From Ktedonobacteraceae bacterium (GTDB lineage Bacteria; Chloroflexota; Ktedonobacteria; Ktedonobacterales; Ktedonobacteraceae): a DNA stretch of 6,439 nt. Position 1 is the first letter of the stretch. Every line of letters starts with the position of its first letter. The notes below the pieces were generated by a model. That model was not told the DNA's origin. It made no database searches and worked only from the letters and a program-made list of their open reading frames with translations. Position numbers and translations under genes: made by a program. Shown piece by piece: positions 1 to 6,141 of this stretch. Location: contig JAFMRP010000279.1 of NCBI GenBank assembly GCA_017354095.1, positions 1 to 6,439 on the forward strand, given 5' to 3'.

Positions 1-1
1 C

Positions 2-274
2 AACTCGTGGCCCACGCTTGTCGCCATCGCCGATGAACAGGTAGTCGGCTTTGTGCGCGCCTTCAGTGACAAACACATCACCACCTATATCATTGAACTA
101 CTCGTCGCTGACGGATGGCGTGGGCAGCACGTCGGCCATGCTCTGCTCGACGCCTGCCACGCGCTCTATCCTCGCACCCGCCTTGAAGTACAATCAACGG
201 AAACGTCCGCCAGTTTCTACCGGACTTATGGCTTTCGCGACCTGGGCCAGGGCCACCGCAAAAGCTTTGTATAA
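2..274 (+). CDS. GNAT-family N-acetyltransferase, C-terminal part (5' end outside window)
   Basis: The frame is open from the left edge to a TAA at 272-274, giving about 90 residues; the true start lies outside the window. GNAT proteins transfer an acyl group from acyl-CoA to an amine. The visible part carries the family core: a beta strand (VGFVRAF), a second strand (IIELLVADGWRG), and motif A as QHVGHALL, which fits the Q/R-x-x-G-x-G/A pyrophosphate-binding loop, with the following helix. Motif B follows near the end as ASFYRTYGFR, the usual FY..xGF signature. The N-terminal substrate-binding part is missing, so the substrate cannot be named. The GTG at 53-55 is an internal codon: the coding pattern continues upstream of it, and starting there would lose a core strand. 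The gene is convergent with the CHR transporter gene, whose stop is 11 bases away, with no room for a clear terminator between them. The fold call is strong; the function is only general. Confidence 0.85.
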   Translation, partial: NSWPTLVAIADEQVVGFVRAFSDKHITTYIIELLVADGWRGQHVGHALLDACHALYPRTRLEVQSTETSASFYRTYGFRDLGQGHRKSFV

Positions 275-285
275 GGTTAATACGC

Positions 286-798
286 CTACCGGTACAAAAA
301 ATACCCCGCCACTCCGGCCAGCGCCAGGATCAACAGCAGATTGACGCGCTTCGTCACACCCAGCGCGAACGCGCTGGCAGCAATGACCCAGGCACGCCAA
401 TCGCCAGCCGATGGCCCCAGAATCGACCACACAACCGAGAAGAGCACCGCCACGACCGCCAGCGAGATACCATCCCTGAAACCAGGCACCCAGCGCTGAT
501 GCTCAATGCGGCTATAGGTAGCCGAGATAACCAGCACCAGTCCAGGCGGAATAGTCAACGCAACCAGCGCCATCACGGCTCCCGGCACACCGTATGTCAG
601 ATAGCCCAGACTGATCACCCACAGGCCATTGGGACCAGGGCTGACCTGCCCGATAGCCAGCGCGCGCCCAAAATCGCCCTCATTGGCCCAGCCATAACCA
701 AGTAAATCCTGGCGCAGCATGGGCAGATTGCTCAGGCCGCCAGTGGAGAAGAGCGCCGCTTTGAGGAAGAGCAGGAAATAGATCAGAGGATTAATCAT
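286..798 (-). CDS. CHR-family (chromate transporter) protein, second half of a split pair
   Basis: This 170-residue membrane protein is one short-chain CHR domain of the chromate ion transporter family. CHR proteins export chromate in some bacteria, usually coupled to proton flow. The N-terminal helix is followed by a glycine pair in the family loop (FSTGGLSNLP, residues 17-26). Then comes the hallmark SPGPNG (residues 53-58), followed by hydrophobic stretches at about 59-95, 111-127, 135-148 and 151-169. The ATG at 798 is chosen over the upstream GTG at 813 because GAGGAAG sits six bases before it and the family N-terminus aligns there. It overlaps the upstream CHR gene by eight bases, so the pair should be translated together and act as a heteromer, like other paired short CHR proteins. 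No chrB or chromate reductase gene is visible nearby, so the substrate (chromate, sulfate or another anion) is not established. The gene symbol is left blank because chrA normally names the long two-domain form. Confidence 0.88.
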   Translation of the reverse strand: MINPLIYFLLFLKAALFSTGGLSNLPMLRQDLLGYGWANEGDFGRALAIGQVSPGPNGLWVISLGYLTYGVPGAVMALVALTIPPGLVLVISATYSRIEHQRWVPGFRDGISLAVVAVLFSVVWSILGPSAGDWRAWVIAASAFALGVTKRVNLLLILALAGVAGYFLYR

Positions 799-1456
799 TG
801 CCAACTTCCTCACTTTCCTTCTCCACCGCCTCTACGTGCGCGTCAGGAGACGCTACAGCCGGCTGACCGCGCCAGGGTGTAAAGAGCAGCATGGCAATCA
901 GAGCCGTACCAAGCAGCATTATAATCACCGAGAGATGCAGTAGGAGCAGCGCTGCCAGGCCAACCAGTATGAGTACGATAGAGATCATCAGGCGTATGTT
1001 GCCAACTTCGCGCGCGGCCTGTAACTGCGGTAGAGCTGTACTGAGTCCTACGACCAGCATCAGACCCGCCGTAGCCGGTATCACACCTCGCATGACGGCC
1101 TGCACGACCGGGTTACGCTGCACCAGGCTATAACCAACGGTTAACAGACAGGTGACGGTCGCGCTGGGCAAGAGCATACCAGCCAGCGAAGCAATGATGC
1201 CGCGCCAGCCACCTAGCTTGCGCCCGATCAAGACCGTCAGCGCGACCAGGTTTATGCCCGGCGTAAAATAACATTGACTATTGAAAAGTAAAAATTCCTG
1301 TGTTGAAATCCACGCATATTTTTCTACAAACGTACTCTGTATCATGAAAAATGTGGATGCACCCCCACCAAAGGATTGCAGACCAATGCCCGCCCATAGG
1401 CGAAAGAGTTGCCAGGTCGTAGGTCCGTATGGTTGTAGTTGTCGTGATGTTCGCAT
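791..1456 (-). CDS. CHR-family (chromate transporter) protein, first half of a split pair
   Basis: This 221-residue membrane protein is the partner CHR domain. It carries the family loop QSFGGG (27-32), the conserved stretch FVEKYAWISTQEFLL (43-57), and FTPGIN (64-69) where most members have PGP. Hydrophobic segments follow at about 70-79, 86-110, 123-143 and a long one at 155-193. A polar, acidic cytoplasm-like tail (about 196-221, rich in E and D) ends the protein. The frame stays open upstream to 1735, but that extension is low-complexity, basic and lies in the palindromic spacer. The ATG at 1456 puts the first residues where the family begins, and no GTG or TTG alternative occurs between it and the FGGG loop. 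No good Shine-Dalgarno precedes 1456; the region just before it is CCGGGGCTTCTGGC, which can pair with a distant arm (see the leader entry). The TAA overlaps the start of the next CHR gene by eight bases. Together the two likely form an anion exporter or importer in the inner membrane. Confidence 0.85.
   Translation of the reverse strand: MRTSRQLQPYGPTTWQLFRLWAGIGLQSFGGGASTFFMIQSTFVEKYAWISTQEFLLFNSQCYFTPGINLVALTVLIGRKLGGWRGIIASLAGMLLPSATVTCLLTVGYSLVQRNPVVQAVMRGVIPATAGLMLVVGLSTALPQLQAAREVGNIRLMISIVLILVGLAALLLLHLSVIIMLLGTALIAMLLFTPWRGQPAVASPDAHVEAVEKESEEVGND
805..811 (-). promoter_or_regulatory. Ribosome binding site setting the start of the second CHR gene
   Basis: On the minus strand GAGGAAG lies six bases before the ATG at 798. 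It sits inside the coding end of the upstream CHR gene. It decides the start at 798 rather than the in-frame GTG at 813, which has no such site, and it supports translational coupling of the two genes. Confidence 0.6.
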
Positions 1457-1459
1457 GCC

Positions 1460-1563
1460 AGAAGCCCCGGTTTCTAGAGGAAATAGCAGCTCCTTCCTTT
1501 TTCGCTGCCTGGAAAAAGAATAACACATACGCACTAACCATAGCCAAGAGAGCCGGGGCTTCT
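1460..1563 (-). promoter_or_regulatory. Inverted repeat in the leader of the CHR gene pair, possible translation control
   Basis: An 11-base perfect inverted repeat has arms at 1460-1470 (AGAAGCCCCGG) and 1553-1563 (CCGGGGCTTCT), 82 bases apart. Read as minus-strand mRNA, the 3' arm ends four bases before the CHR start codon at 1456, so the fold would cover the ribosome entry region. The loop holds two smaller, mutually exclusive pairings: 1478-1482 with 1494-1498 (AGGAA/TTCCT) and 1486-1490 with 1504-1508 (GCAGC/GCTGC). The inverted repeat is seen directly. A regulatory role is inference and requires transcription to start upstream of 1563. It matches no riboswitch class that I recognise. 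Confidence 0.35.
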
Positions 1564-1586
1564 CAGTTTTCTCAAAAAGCGGGAGT

Positions 1587-1635
1587 GCAGAGGGCGGCAG
1601 CCCTTTGCGAAAAAATCTCTTCTCTCTTTTTTCGC
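1587..1635. repeat. Two adjoining palindromes in the divergent spacer, REP- or MITE-like
   Basis: The first hairpin pairs 1587-1595 with 1600-1608 around a four-base loop (nine pairs, one of them G-T). The second pairs 1607-1615 (GCGAAAAAA) with 1627-1635 (TTTTTTCGC), perfect over nine bases with an 11-base pyrimidine loop. The two share bases 1607-1608, so they compete at the junction. They sit between divergent genes in sequence that reads as low-complexity basic peptide in several frames, which argues against coding. It could be a dispersed extragenic palindrome, or back-to-back transcription stops keeping the divergent units apart: the T-run after the second stem on the plus strand is part of the stem itself, so it is not a classic terminator. 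Confidence 0.45.
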
Positions 1636-1661
1636 CGCCGCAGGCGCCAGAAGAGCGTACA

Positions 1662-1670
1662 TGATAGAAT
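1662..1670 (+). promoter_or_regulatory. Possible extended -10 promoter for the small gene and polX
   Basis: TGATAGAAT fits the extended -10 form TGn-TANNNT. It ends seven bases before the ATG at 1678, so transcription would begin at or within a base or two of the start codon, giving a nearly leaderless mRNA. No convincing -35 is seen about 17 bases upstream (1642-1647 reads AGGCGC). Only a weak GAGAG could act as a ribosome site. Evidence is motif-level only. Confidence 0.3.
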
Positions 1671-1677
1671 AGAGAGT

Positions 1678-2145
1678 ATGCGACAAGAACTCCTGGCATG
1701 GTTTGCCCGCGAAGGCTTGCTGCTGAGCAGCGCAAGCACTGGAGGGGAGGATCTGGAGGAAGATGAGGTCAAAGTCATTGTCAGAGGACCAGTAATTGCA
1801 CTCAGCCGCGCCGAACAAGATTTTCGCGAATGTCCCGATCCGCTGCTTTTCGGCTACCCTGAGTCGAGCCTGGACTTCATGACATTGCAAGATATGCACC
1901 AGTTTGTGCTAGAATGGCTCGAAAAGGCCGTCGCGGCGGGTATGGGGCGCTGCTTCGTGTGCAACAAAGTCCTGCATATACACGATGAAAAACCCTGGGA
2001 CGCCGTTTTCATTACCTACGATCTCGTTTGCTGGCTGCTAACTCACTTTGACTGCAAACGACACCTGGGTCGTGAACTCAAAGGGCGCAATCCCTTCGAG
2101 ATTAACGCGAGCCCACCCGAATTCTTTGACCTGCGTTTGACATAA
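1678..2145 (+). CDS. Unrecognised small protein with a CxxC...CxxH pattern, upstream of polX
   Basis: I do not recognise this 155-residue protein. It starts with an amphipathic segment (1-16, MRQELLAWFAREGLLL) and has an acidic stretch around 23-31 (GEDLEEDEV), followed by a short hydrophobic strand-like VKVIVRGPVIAL. It holds C92 and C95 (CFVC), H100 and H102, a hydrophobic helix (110-122), then C126 and H129 (DCKRH) with a basic run to about 138. The CxxC...CxxH spacing resembles a treble-clef-like metal site; that is inference. No signal peptide or clear membrane segment is seen. The frame is open upstream to 1429, but those 83 codons are low-complexity and overlap the CHR leader and its palindromes, so ATG 1678 is preferred; a possible extended -10 sits just before it. 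It ends 19 bases before polX, suggesting co-transcription. The coding case rests on regular codon use and tight packing. Confidence 0.7.
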   Translation: MRQELLAWFAREGLLLSSASTGGEDLEEDEVKVIVRGPVIALSRAEQDFRECPDPLLFGYPESSLDFMTLQDMHQFVLEWLEKAVAAGMGRCFVCNKVLHIHDEKPWDAVFITYDLVCWLLTHFDCKRHLGRELKGRNPFEINASPPEFFDLRLT

Positions 2146-2164
2146 TTTTTTCACAGAGGCAGGA

Positions 2165-3919
2165 ATGGATAAGAATCAGATAGCAGCGCAACTGGAGAGC
2201 ATTGGCACCCTCCTGGCGCTCAAAGCGGATAGCAATGCGTTCGAGGCGCGCGCTTATGAGAACGCCGCGCGCACGATCAACTCGCTCGACGGCGATATCT
2301 CGCAGCTGCTCAAAGAAGGAAAGCTCAAGGGGCTGCCTGGCCTGGGCTCGCGCATTTTGCAGCGCGTCACAGAGATGATAGAAACAGGAAGCAGCCCCTA
2401 CTACGAAGAGCTGCGTGCCAGCACGCCAGCCGTCAAGCTGGATATGCTGCGCATCCCCGGCCTGGGACCCAAGCGCATCAATACCATCTACGACGAGCTG
2501 CACGTCAATAGCATCGCTGAGCTAGAGCAGGCTTGCAAAGAGGATCGCGTAGCCCACATGGCAGGCTTTGGCAAAAAGACACAGGACAAAATTCTGCAGG
2601 GCATCAATTTCCTTAGCCAGCACGGCGATCGCTTCCTCTATCCCGTGGCAGAAGATGAAGCGGAACCAATCCGCGCCGCCCTTGAAAAGCTGCCAGAGAT
2701 TGTACGCCTCAAGGTGGCAGGCAGCCTGCGCCGTCGACGTGAAACCGTCAAAGATATCGACATGGTAGCCAGCGTAGCCGATGACGCAGGCGTGGAACAG
2801 CGCCGCGCCATCATGGATTTCTTCACCAGCCAGCCTTCAGTGATCCATATTACGGGCAAAGGTGATACGAAATCGAGCGTCGTCCTGCGCAGTGGGATCG
2901 CCATGGATCTGCGCGTCGTCAACGATAGCCAGTTCCCTTACACGCTGCACCATTTCACCGGCTCACGCGAACATCACATAGCGCTGCGCCGCCGCGCTCT
3001 GAGCATGAACATGACCATCAATGATTACGGTTTGTTCAGGATCAAACCCGATGGCGAAGAGCTGATCCCCTGCCAGGACGAGCCAGACATGTACGCGGCA
3101 CTCGGTATGGCCTATATCGAGCCTGAGATGCGCGAGGACATGGGTGAGATCGAGGCAGCCGCCAGCAATACGCTGCCCGAACTGGTCAAAGAAAGCGATC
3201 TGCGCGGCGTCCTGCATGCCCACTCCACCTGGAGCGACGGTCAGAACACTATTCGTGAAATGGTCGAAGCCTGCATCGAACGCGGCTACTCCTACCTTGG
3301 CATAACCGATCATAGCAAAGCGGCTGCCTACGCTGGCGGCCTCAAAGCAGATGATCTGCGCCGCCAGGGCGAAGAGATTGATAAGCTGAACGAAGAGTTC
3401 GCCGGACGTATCCGCATCCTCAAAGGCATCGAGTGCGATATCCTGCGCGATGGCGCACTTGACTTCGAAGATAGCGTCCTGGCCGAGCTGGACTTCGTTG
3501 TCGCCTCCATTCACAGTAATTTCAACCTGCCTCCCCAGGAACAGACTCAACGTATGTTAAACGCTATCGCCAATCCATACGTAGATATAGTAGGACACCC
3601 CACAGGACGTATCCTGCTCACACGAGAAGGCTATAGCCTGGATATGGACGCGGTAATCGAGGCCGCAGCCAGGCATGGGGTTTGTATTGAGATCAATGCT
3701 CATCCATCGCGCCTCGATCTTGACTGGCATCTTGTCCGCAAAGCCCGCGATAAAGGCATCAAGGTACCCGTTAACCCGGATGCCCACATCGTTGCAGGCC
3801 TGGACGATATGCGTTATGGTATAGGAGTCGCACGCAAAGGCTGGTTACGCGCCACCGATGTACTCAATACCCTGGAAACAGATGCATTGCTGGCATTCTT
3901 TCGAGCGCGCAGGAAGTGA
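2165..3919 (+). CDS. polX: DNA polymerase/3'-5' exonuclease PolX with PHP domain
   Basis: This 584-residue protein has full family length. PolX fills short DNA gaps in base excision and other repair and, through its C-terminal PHP domain, removes 3' nucleotides and acts at AP sites. The N-terminal part (1-150) has helix-hairpin-helix elements: LKGLPGLGSRI (54-64), LRIPGLGPKRI (95-105) and MAGFGKKTQDKI (132-143). The nucleotidyltransferase centre is intact, with AGSLRRRRETVKDIDMV at 185-201 giving G186-S187 and the metal-binding D197 and D199, plus the third carboxylate at D248 in MDLR. HFTGSREHHIALR (263-275) is the usual dNTP-pocket region. The PHP domain (about 346-584) keeps every metal ligand I expect: H351 and H353 (HAH), D358, H383 (TDH), E423 (GIEC), H450 (SIH), H478 (GHP), D539 and H541 (DAH). 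Both activities should therefore be active. The ATG at 2165 follows GAGG (2156-2159) by five bases. It lies 19 bases after the small upstream gene and 39 before rplY, so one transcript is likely. The protein acts in the cytoplasm on DNA. Confidence 0.97.
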   Translation: MDKNQIAAQLESIGTLLALKADSNAFEARAYENAARTINSLDGDISQLLKEGKLKGLPGLGSRILQRVTEMIETGSSPYYEELRASTPAVKLDMLRIPGLGPKRINTIYDELHVNSIAELEQACKEDRVAHMAGFGKKTQDKILQGINFLSQHGDRFLYPVAEDEAEPIRAALEKLPEIVRLKVAGSLRRRRETVKDIDMVASVADDAGVEQRRAIMDFFTSQPSVIHITGKGDTKSSVVLRSGIAMDLRVVNDSQFPYTLHHFTGSREHHIALRRRALSMNMTINDYGLFRIKPDGEELIPCQDEPDMYAALGMAYIEPEMREDMGEIEAAASNTLPELVKESDLRGVLHAHSTWSDGQNTIREMVEACIERGYSYLGITDHSKAAAYAGGLKADDLRRQGEEIDKLNEEFAGRIRILKGIECDILRDGALDFEDSVLAELDFVVASIHSNFNLPPQEQTQRMLNAIANPYVDIVGHPTGRILLTREGYSLDMDAVIEAAARHGVCIEINAHPSRLDLDWHLVRKARDKGIKVPVNPDAHIVAGLDDMRYGIGVARKGWLRATDVLNTLETDALLAFFRARRK

Positions 3920-3958
3920 GCCTGGAACTCGATAGTCGTACAGGAAAGAGGTATTCGT

Positions 3959-4615
3959 ATGGCACAGCGAACAGAGCTTGCAGTAAGTTCCCGTACAGTA
4001 ATGGGCAAGGCGGCCAAAAGGTTGCGCCAGCAAGGGATTATTCCGGCCAATATTTACGGGCATAAGAAAGAGCCGGTCGCGGTACAACTGGATGCCGTCG
4101 CCTTTGACCGCCTGCGCCGCTCGCACAGCACACGTAATGTGCTATCACTACGTGTAGACGGTAGCCCGGCACAGACAGCCTTGATCCGTCATGTACAGAT
4201 AGACCCGTTAACTGATAAAGTACTACATATAGACTTCGCGCGCGTCAACTTGAGCGAGGCCATCACCAGCAAAGTTCCGCTGAACTACATTGGTGAGGCA
4301 CCCGGCGTGAAAATTCAGGGCGGCTTACTACTGCACCTGTTGGAAGCACTGGAAGTAGAGTGCCGCGTCTCAAACCTGGTTGAACATCTTGACGTTGATG
4401 TCTCTGTGTTGGAAGCTATTGACTCAACATTGCACGCCAAAGACATAAAGTTGCCCACGAACTATAAGCTGGTCACCGACCCGGAAGAGCCGGTTGCCAA
4501 GATCGCTGCTCCACGCCGCGTCGAAGCCGAGGTGCCCGAAGTGGCAGTTGCCCCGGCTGCTGAAGCTCCTGCAGCGCCAGTCGAGCAGCCCACTGAAACT
4601 CCTGCAGCTGAATAA
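3959..4615 (+). CDS. rplY: 50S ribosomal protein L25, long CTC/TL5 type
   Basis: This 218-residue protein binds 5S rRNA in the large subunit. Residues 1-93 form the L25 domain: TELAVSSR, the basic KAAKRLRQQGIIPANIYG (18-34), and HVQIDPLTDKVLHIDF (78-93), a hallmark of the family. Residues about 97-180 are the second beta domain found in the long CTC/TL5 proteins (KVPLNYIGEAPGVKIQGG, then LHAKDIKLP and the usual PEEPV). The C-terminal tail from about 181 is rich in Ala, Pro, Glu and Val, as in many Gram-positive and Chloroflexi members. Start: ATG 3959 follows GGAAAGAGG (3943-3951) by seven bases. CTC in Bacillus subtilis is a general stress protein; here the placement next to polX suggests, but does not prove, shared regulation. 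In many bacteria the gene sits beside pth; no such gene is visible here. ctc is the alternative gene name. Confidence 0.95.
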   Translation: MAQRTELAVSSRTVMGKAAKRLRQQGIIPANIYGHKKEPVAVQLDAVAFDRLRRSHSTRNVLSLRVDGSPAQTALIRHVQIDPLTDKVLHIDFARVNLSEAITSKVPLNYIGEAPGVKIQGGLLLHLLEALEVECRVSNLVEHLDVDVSVLEAIDSTLHAKDIKLPTNYKLVTDPEEPVAKIAAPRRVEAEVPEVAVAPAAEAPAAPVEQPTETPAAE

Positions 4616-4661
4616 GCACGCTAGAGCATGGGAAATGTCGGGCCCCCTCGCGGGGATTCCT

Positions 4662-4716
4662 TTCCGACCACCTGGCGGCGCAGCCGCAGCCGCGCTAGCG
4701 GCGTTGGTGGTCGGAA
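4662..4716. repeat. Long GC-rich hairpin between rplY and the glycosyltransferase gene
   Basis: Arms 4662-4672 (TTCCGACCACC) and 4706-4716 (GGTGGTCGGAA) are perfect 11-base inverse complements enclosing 33 bases of GCC/GGC-rich sequence, which can itself fold in several ways. A smaller hairpin lies just upstream at 4644-4655 (CCCC/GGGG around TCGC). No T-run follows either stem on either strand, so it is not a classic intrinsic terminator. It could still end the rplY transcript, protect its 3' end, or be a dispersed extragenic palindrome. The remainder of the 4616-4794 spacer shows no gene. An AAGGAGG at 4718-4724 has no start codon at a usable distance. Confidence 0.5.
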
Positions 4717-4794
4717 TAAGGAGGCCAGCTCCGTCCCATTCTCTACTTGCATTTCACCGGCAAACTGGAGTAGCCCTGGAAGTGAGTTGTAGAT

Positions 4795-6141
4795 ATGCGT
4801 ATCATGATCGTTACAGACCAGTACCCGCCAATGGTCGGCGGTGTCCCCACCGTCACCTACGGCCTTGCCAACGACTTCGCCAACCGCGGCCACCAGGTAT
4901 GGGTGGTAGCGCCAAGCTATGGCCCACGCGATGTACGCCGCATCGAAGGCAAGGTGCGCATCTACCGCTACTCCTCGTTTGAATGGTTTACCTATGAAGC
5001 GCTGCGCATTCCTTTTTTACCTGTTATACCAATGCGCAATTTGATAAAAAAGAGTGACCCGGACATTATCCATATTCACTCGCCTGTAGTGCTCGGCAAT
5101 ATCGCACAATTGCTGGCGGGCGGGCTGCGCAAACCCGTGGTTGCGACCAATCATTATTTACCCATCAATATGGCGCCACGCCTGGCCAGGTCCGAATCGC
5201 TGCAGGGAAAATCCTTCAACTCCATTACCTATTCGTACCTGGTCTATTTCTGTAACCGCTGCGAGTATGTCACTGCACCCACCAGGACCGCGCTGAATCT
5301 GCTCTACGAGCACGGCCTGCGCGCTCCGGCTAACGCCATCTCCAACGGCATCGATCTGAAGAAGTTCACGCCCGGACCACGCAATGAACAGATCCTCCAG
5401 CGCTACAAGCTGCCACTGGATCGCCCCATAGCGCTGCACGTCAATCGACTCTACGAAGAAAAGCGCAACGATGTCCTGTTAGATGCCGTGCCGAAAATGC
5501 AGAGCAACGCCCATATCGCCCTGAGTGGTACAGGCCCGGCCGAAGCCGATCTGCGTGCCCAGGTCGAACGACTCGGCATTCAGGATCGCGTCAGCTTTCT
5601 AGGCTTTGTGAATGACGCCGACCTGCTCGAACTACGGCGCTCCGTCGACACTTTTGTCATCCCTTCAGAGGCCGATCTGCAGAGCCTGGCTACGATGGAG
5701 GCCATGGCATGCGGACTCCCGGTTATTGCCGCGAACGCCTACGCTCTGCCCGAACTATGTCATCACGAGGAGAACGGCTTACTCTTCCAACCGGGCAACA
5801 GTGAAGAACTGGCGCATCATCTCGATACCCTGCTCTCCAATGCCGAAATGCGCCAGCGCATGGGGGCAGAAAGTCTCAAGATCATCACCAGGCACGATCG
5901 CGAGTTGATACTGGATGAGTGGGAGGAGCTATATCGCCGACTCTCAATCGAATTTAAAGAGGCAAAAGAGCGCAGGCAGCAGATGCGCGCCATGCGTAAA
6001 TATCACGGAAATCTTGCGCCAGATACAGGACCGTTGCAGCGTTCCTATCTGAAACATAACGAATCCCCAACGTATGAGCAGCCCACAACGGAAAAGAAGT
6101 GGCGACCATTCAACCACAAAGGCTACATTGACCAACCATAA
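4795..6141 (+). CDS. GT4-family glycosyltransferase with extra C-terminal tail
   Basis: This 448-residue protein is a GT-B fold, retaining glycosyltransferase that moves a sugar from an activated donor to a lipid, glycan or small acceptor at the cytoplasmic face. The N-terminal domain begins MRIMIVTDQYPPMVGGVPT (1-19), with the glycine loop and PDIIHIHSP (89-97). ATNHYLP (117-123) holds a likely acceptor-side histidine, H120. The C-terminal domain has SNGIDLKKFTP (183-193), the donor-phosphate residues R218 and K223 in NRLYEEK, SGTGP (244-248) and SFLGFV (267-272). The acidic pair reads D294-x7-E302 in ADLQSLATMEAMACGLPV, where most GT4 enzymes have E-x7-E. Residues about 384-448 form a charged, basic, low-complexity tail beyond the usual family end. 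No signal peptide or membrane helix is seen, so any membrane contact would be peripheral. ATG 4795 gives the family N-terminus; ATG 4804 is possible but less likely. The ribosome site is weak (GGAAGTGAG, 4778-4786). The donor and acceptor cannot be named from this sequence; glycolipid or exopolysaccharide roles are plausible. Confidence 0.92.
   Translation: MRIMIVTDQYPPMVGGVPTVTYGLANDFANRGHQVWVVAPSYGPRDVRRIEGKVRIYRYSSFEWFTYEALRIPFLPVIPMRNLIKKSDPDIIHIHSPVVLGNIAQLLAGGLRKPVVATNHYLPINMAPRLARSESLQGKSFNSITYSYLVYFCNRCEYVTAPTRTALNLLYEHGLRAPANAISNGIDLKKFTPGPRNEQILQRYKLPLDRPIALHVNRLYEEKRNDVLLDAVPKMQSNAHIALSGTGPAEADLRAQVERLGIQDRVSFLGFVNDADLLELRRSVDTFVIPSEADLQSLATMEAMACGLPVIAANAYALPELCHHEENGLLFQPGNSEELAHHLDTLLSNAEMRQRMGAESLKIITRHDRELILDEWEELYRRLSIEFKEAKERRQQMRAMRKYHGNLAPDTGPLQRSYLKHNESPTYEQPTTEKKWRPFNHKGYIDQP

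Noticed and set aside
1429..1677. N-terminal extension of the small plus-strand gene (start at 1429)
   Set aside because: It overlaps the start of the CHR gene on the other strand, begins with a run of Val and includes an Arg run over the palindromes; ATG 1678 is better placed.
1457..1735. N-terminal extension of the CHR gene (start at 1735)
   Set aside because: The 93 extra codons are basic and low-complexity, cross the palindromes and overlap the small plus-strand gene; the family N-terminus fits ATG 1456.
2143..2164. T-run after the small gene as a terminator before polX
   Set aside because: No stem precedes the T-run and the gap is only 19 bases, so co-transcription is more likely.
2963..3550. 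195-codon minus-strand frame inside polX
   Set aside because: Antisense shadow of a strongly conserved gene with all motifs intact on the plus strand.
4718..4724. Strong Shine-Dalgarno-like AAGGAGG after the hairpin
   Set aside because: No ATG, GTG or TTG lies within usable distance, so no small gene is supported.
4494..4982. 162-codon plus-strand frame across the rplY end, the hairpin and the glycosyltransferase start
   Set aside because: It is a shadow frame created by GC-rich sequence and overlaps two well-supported genes.
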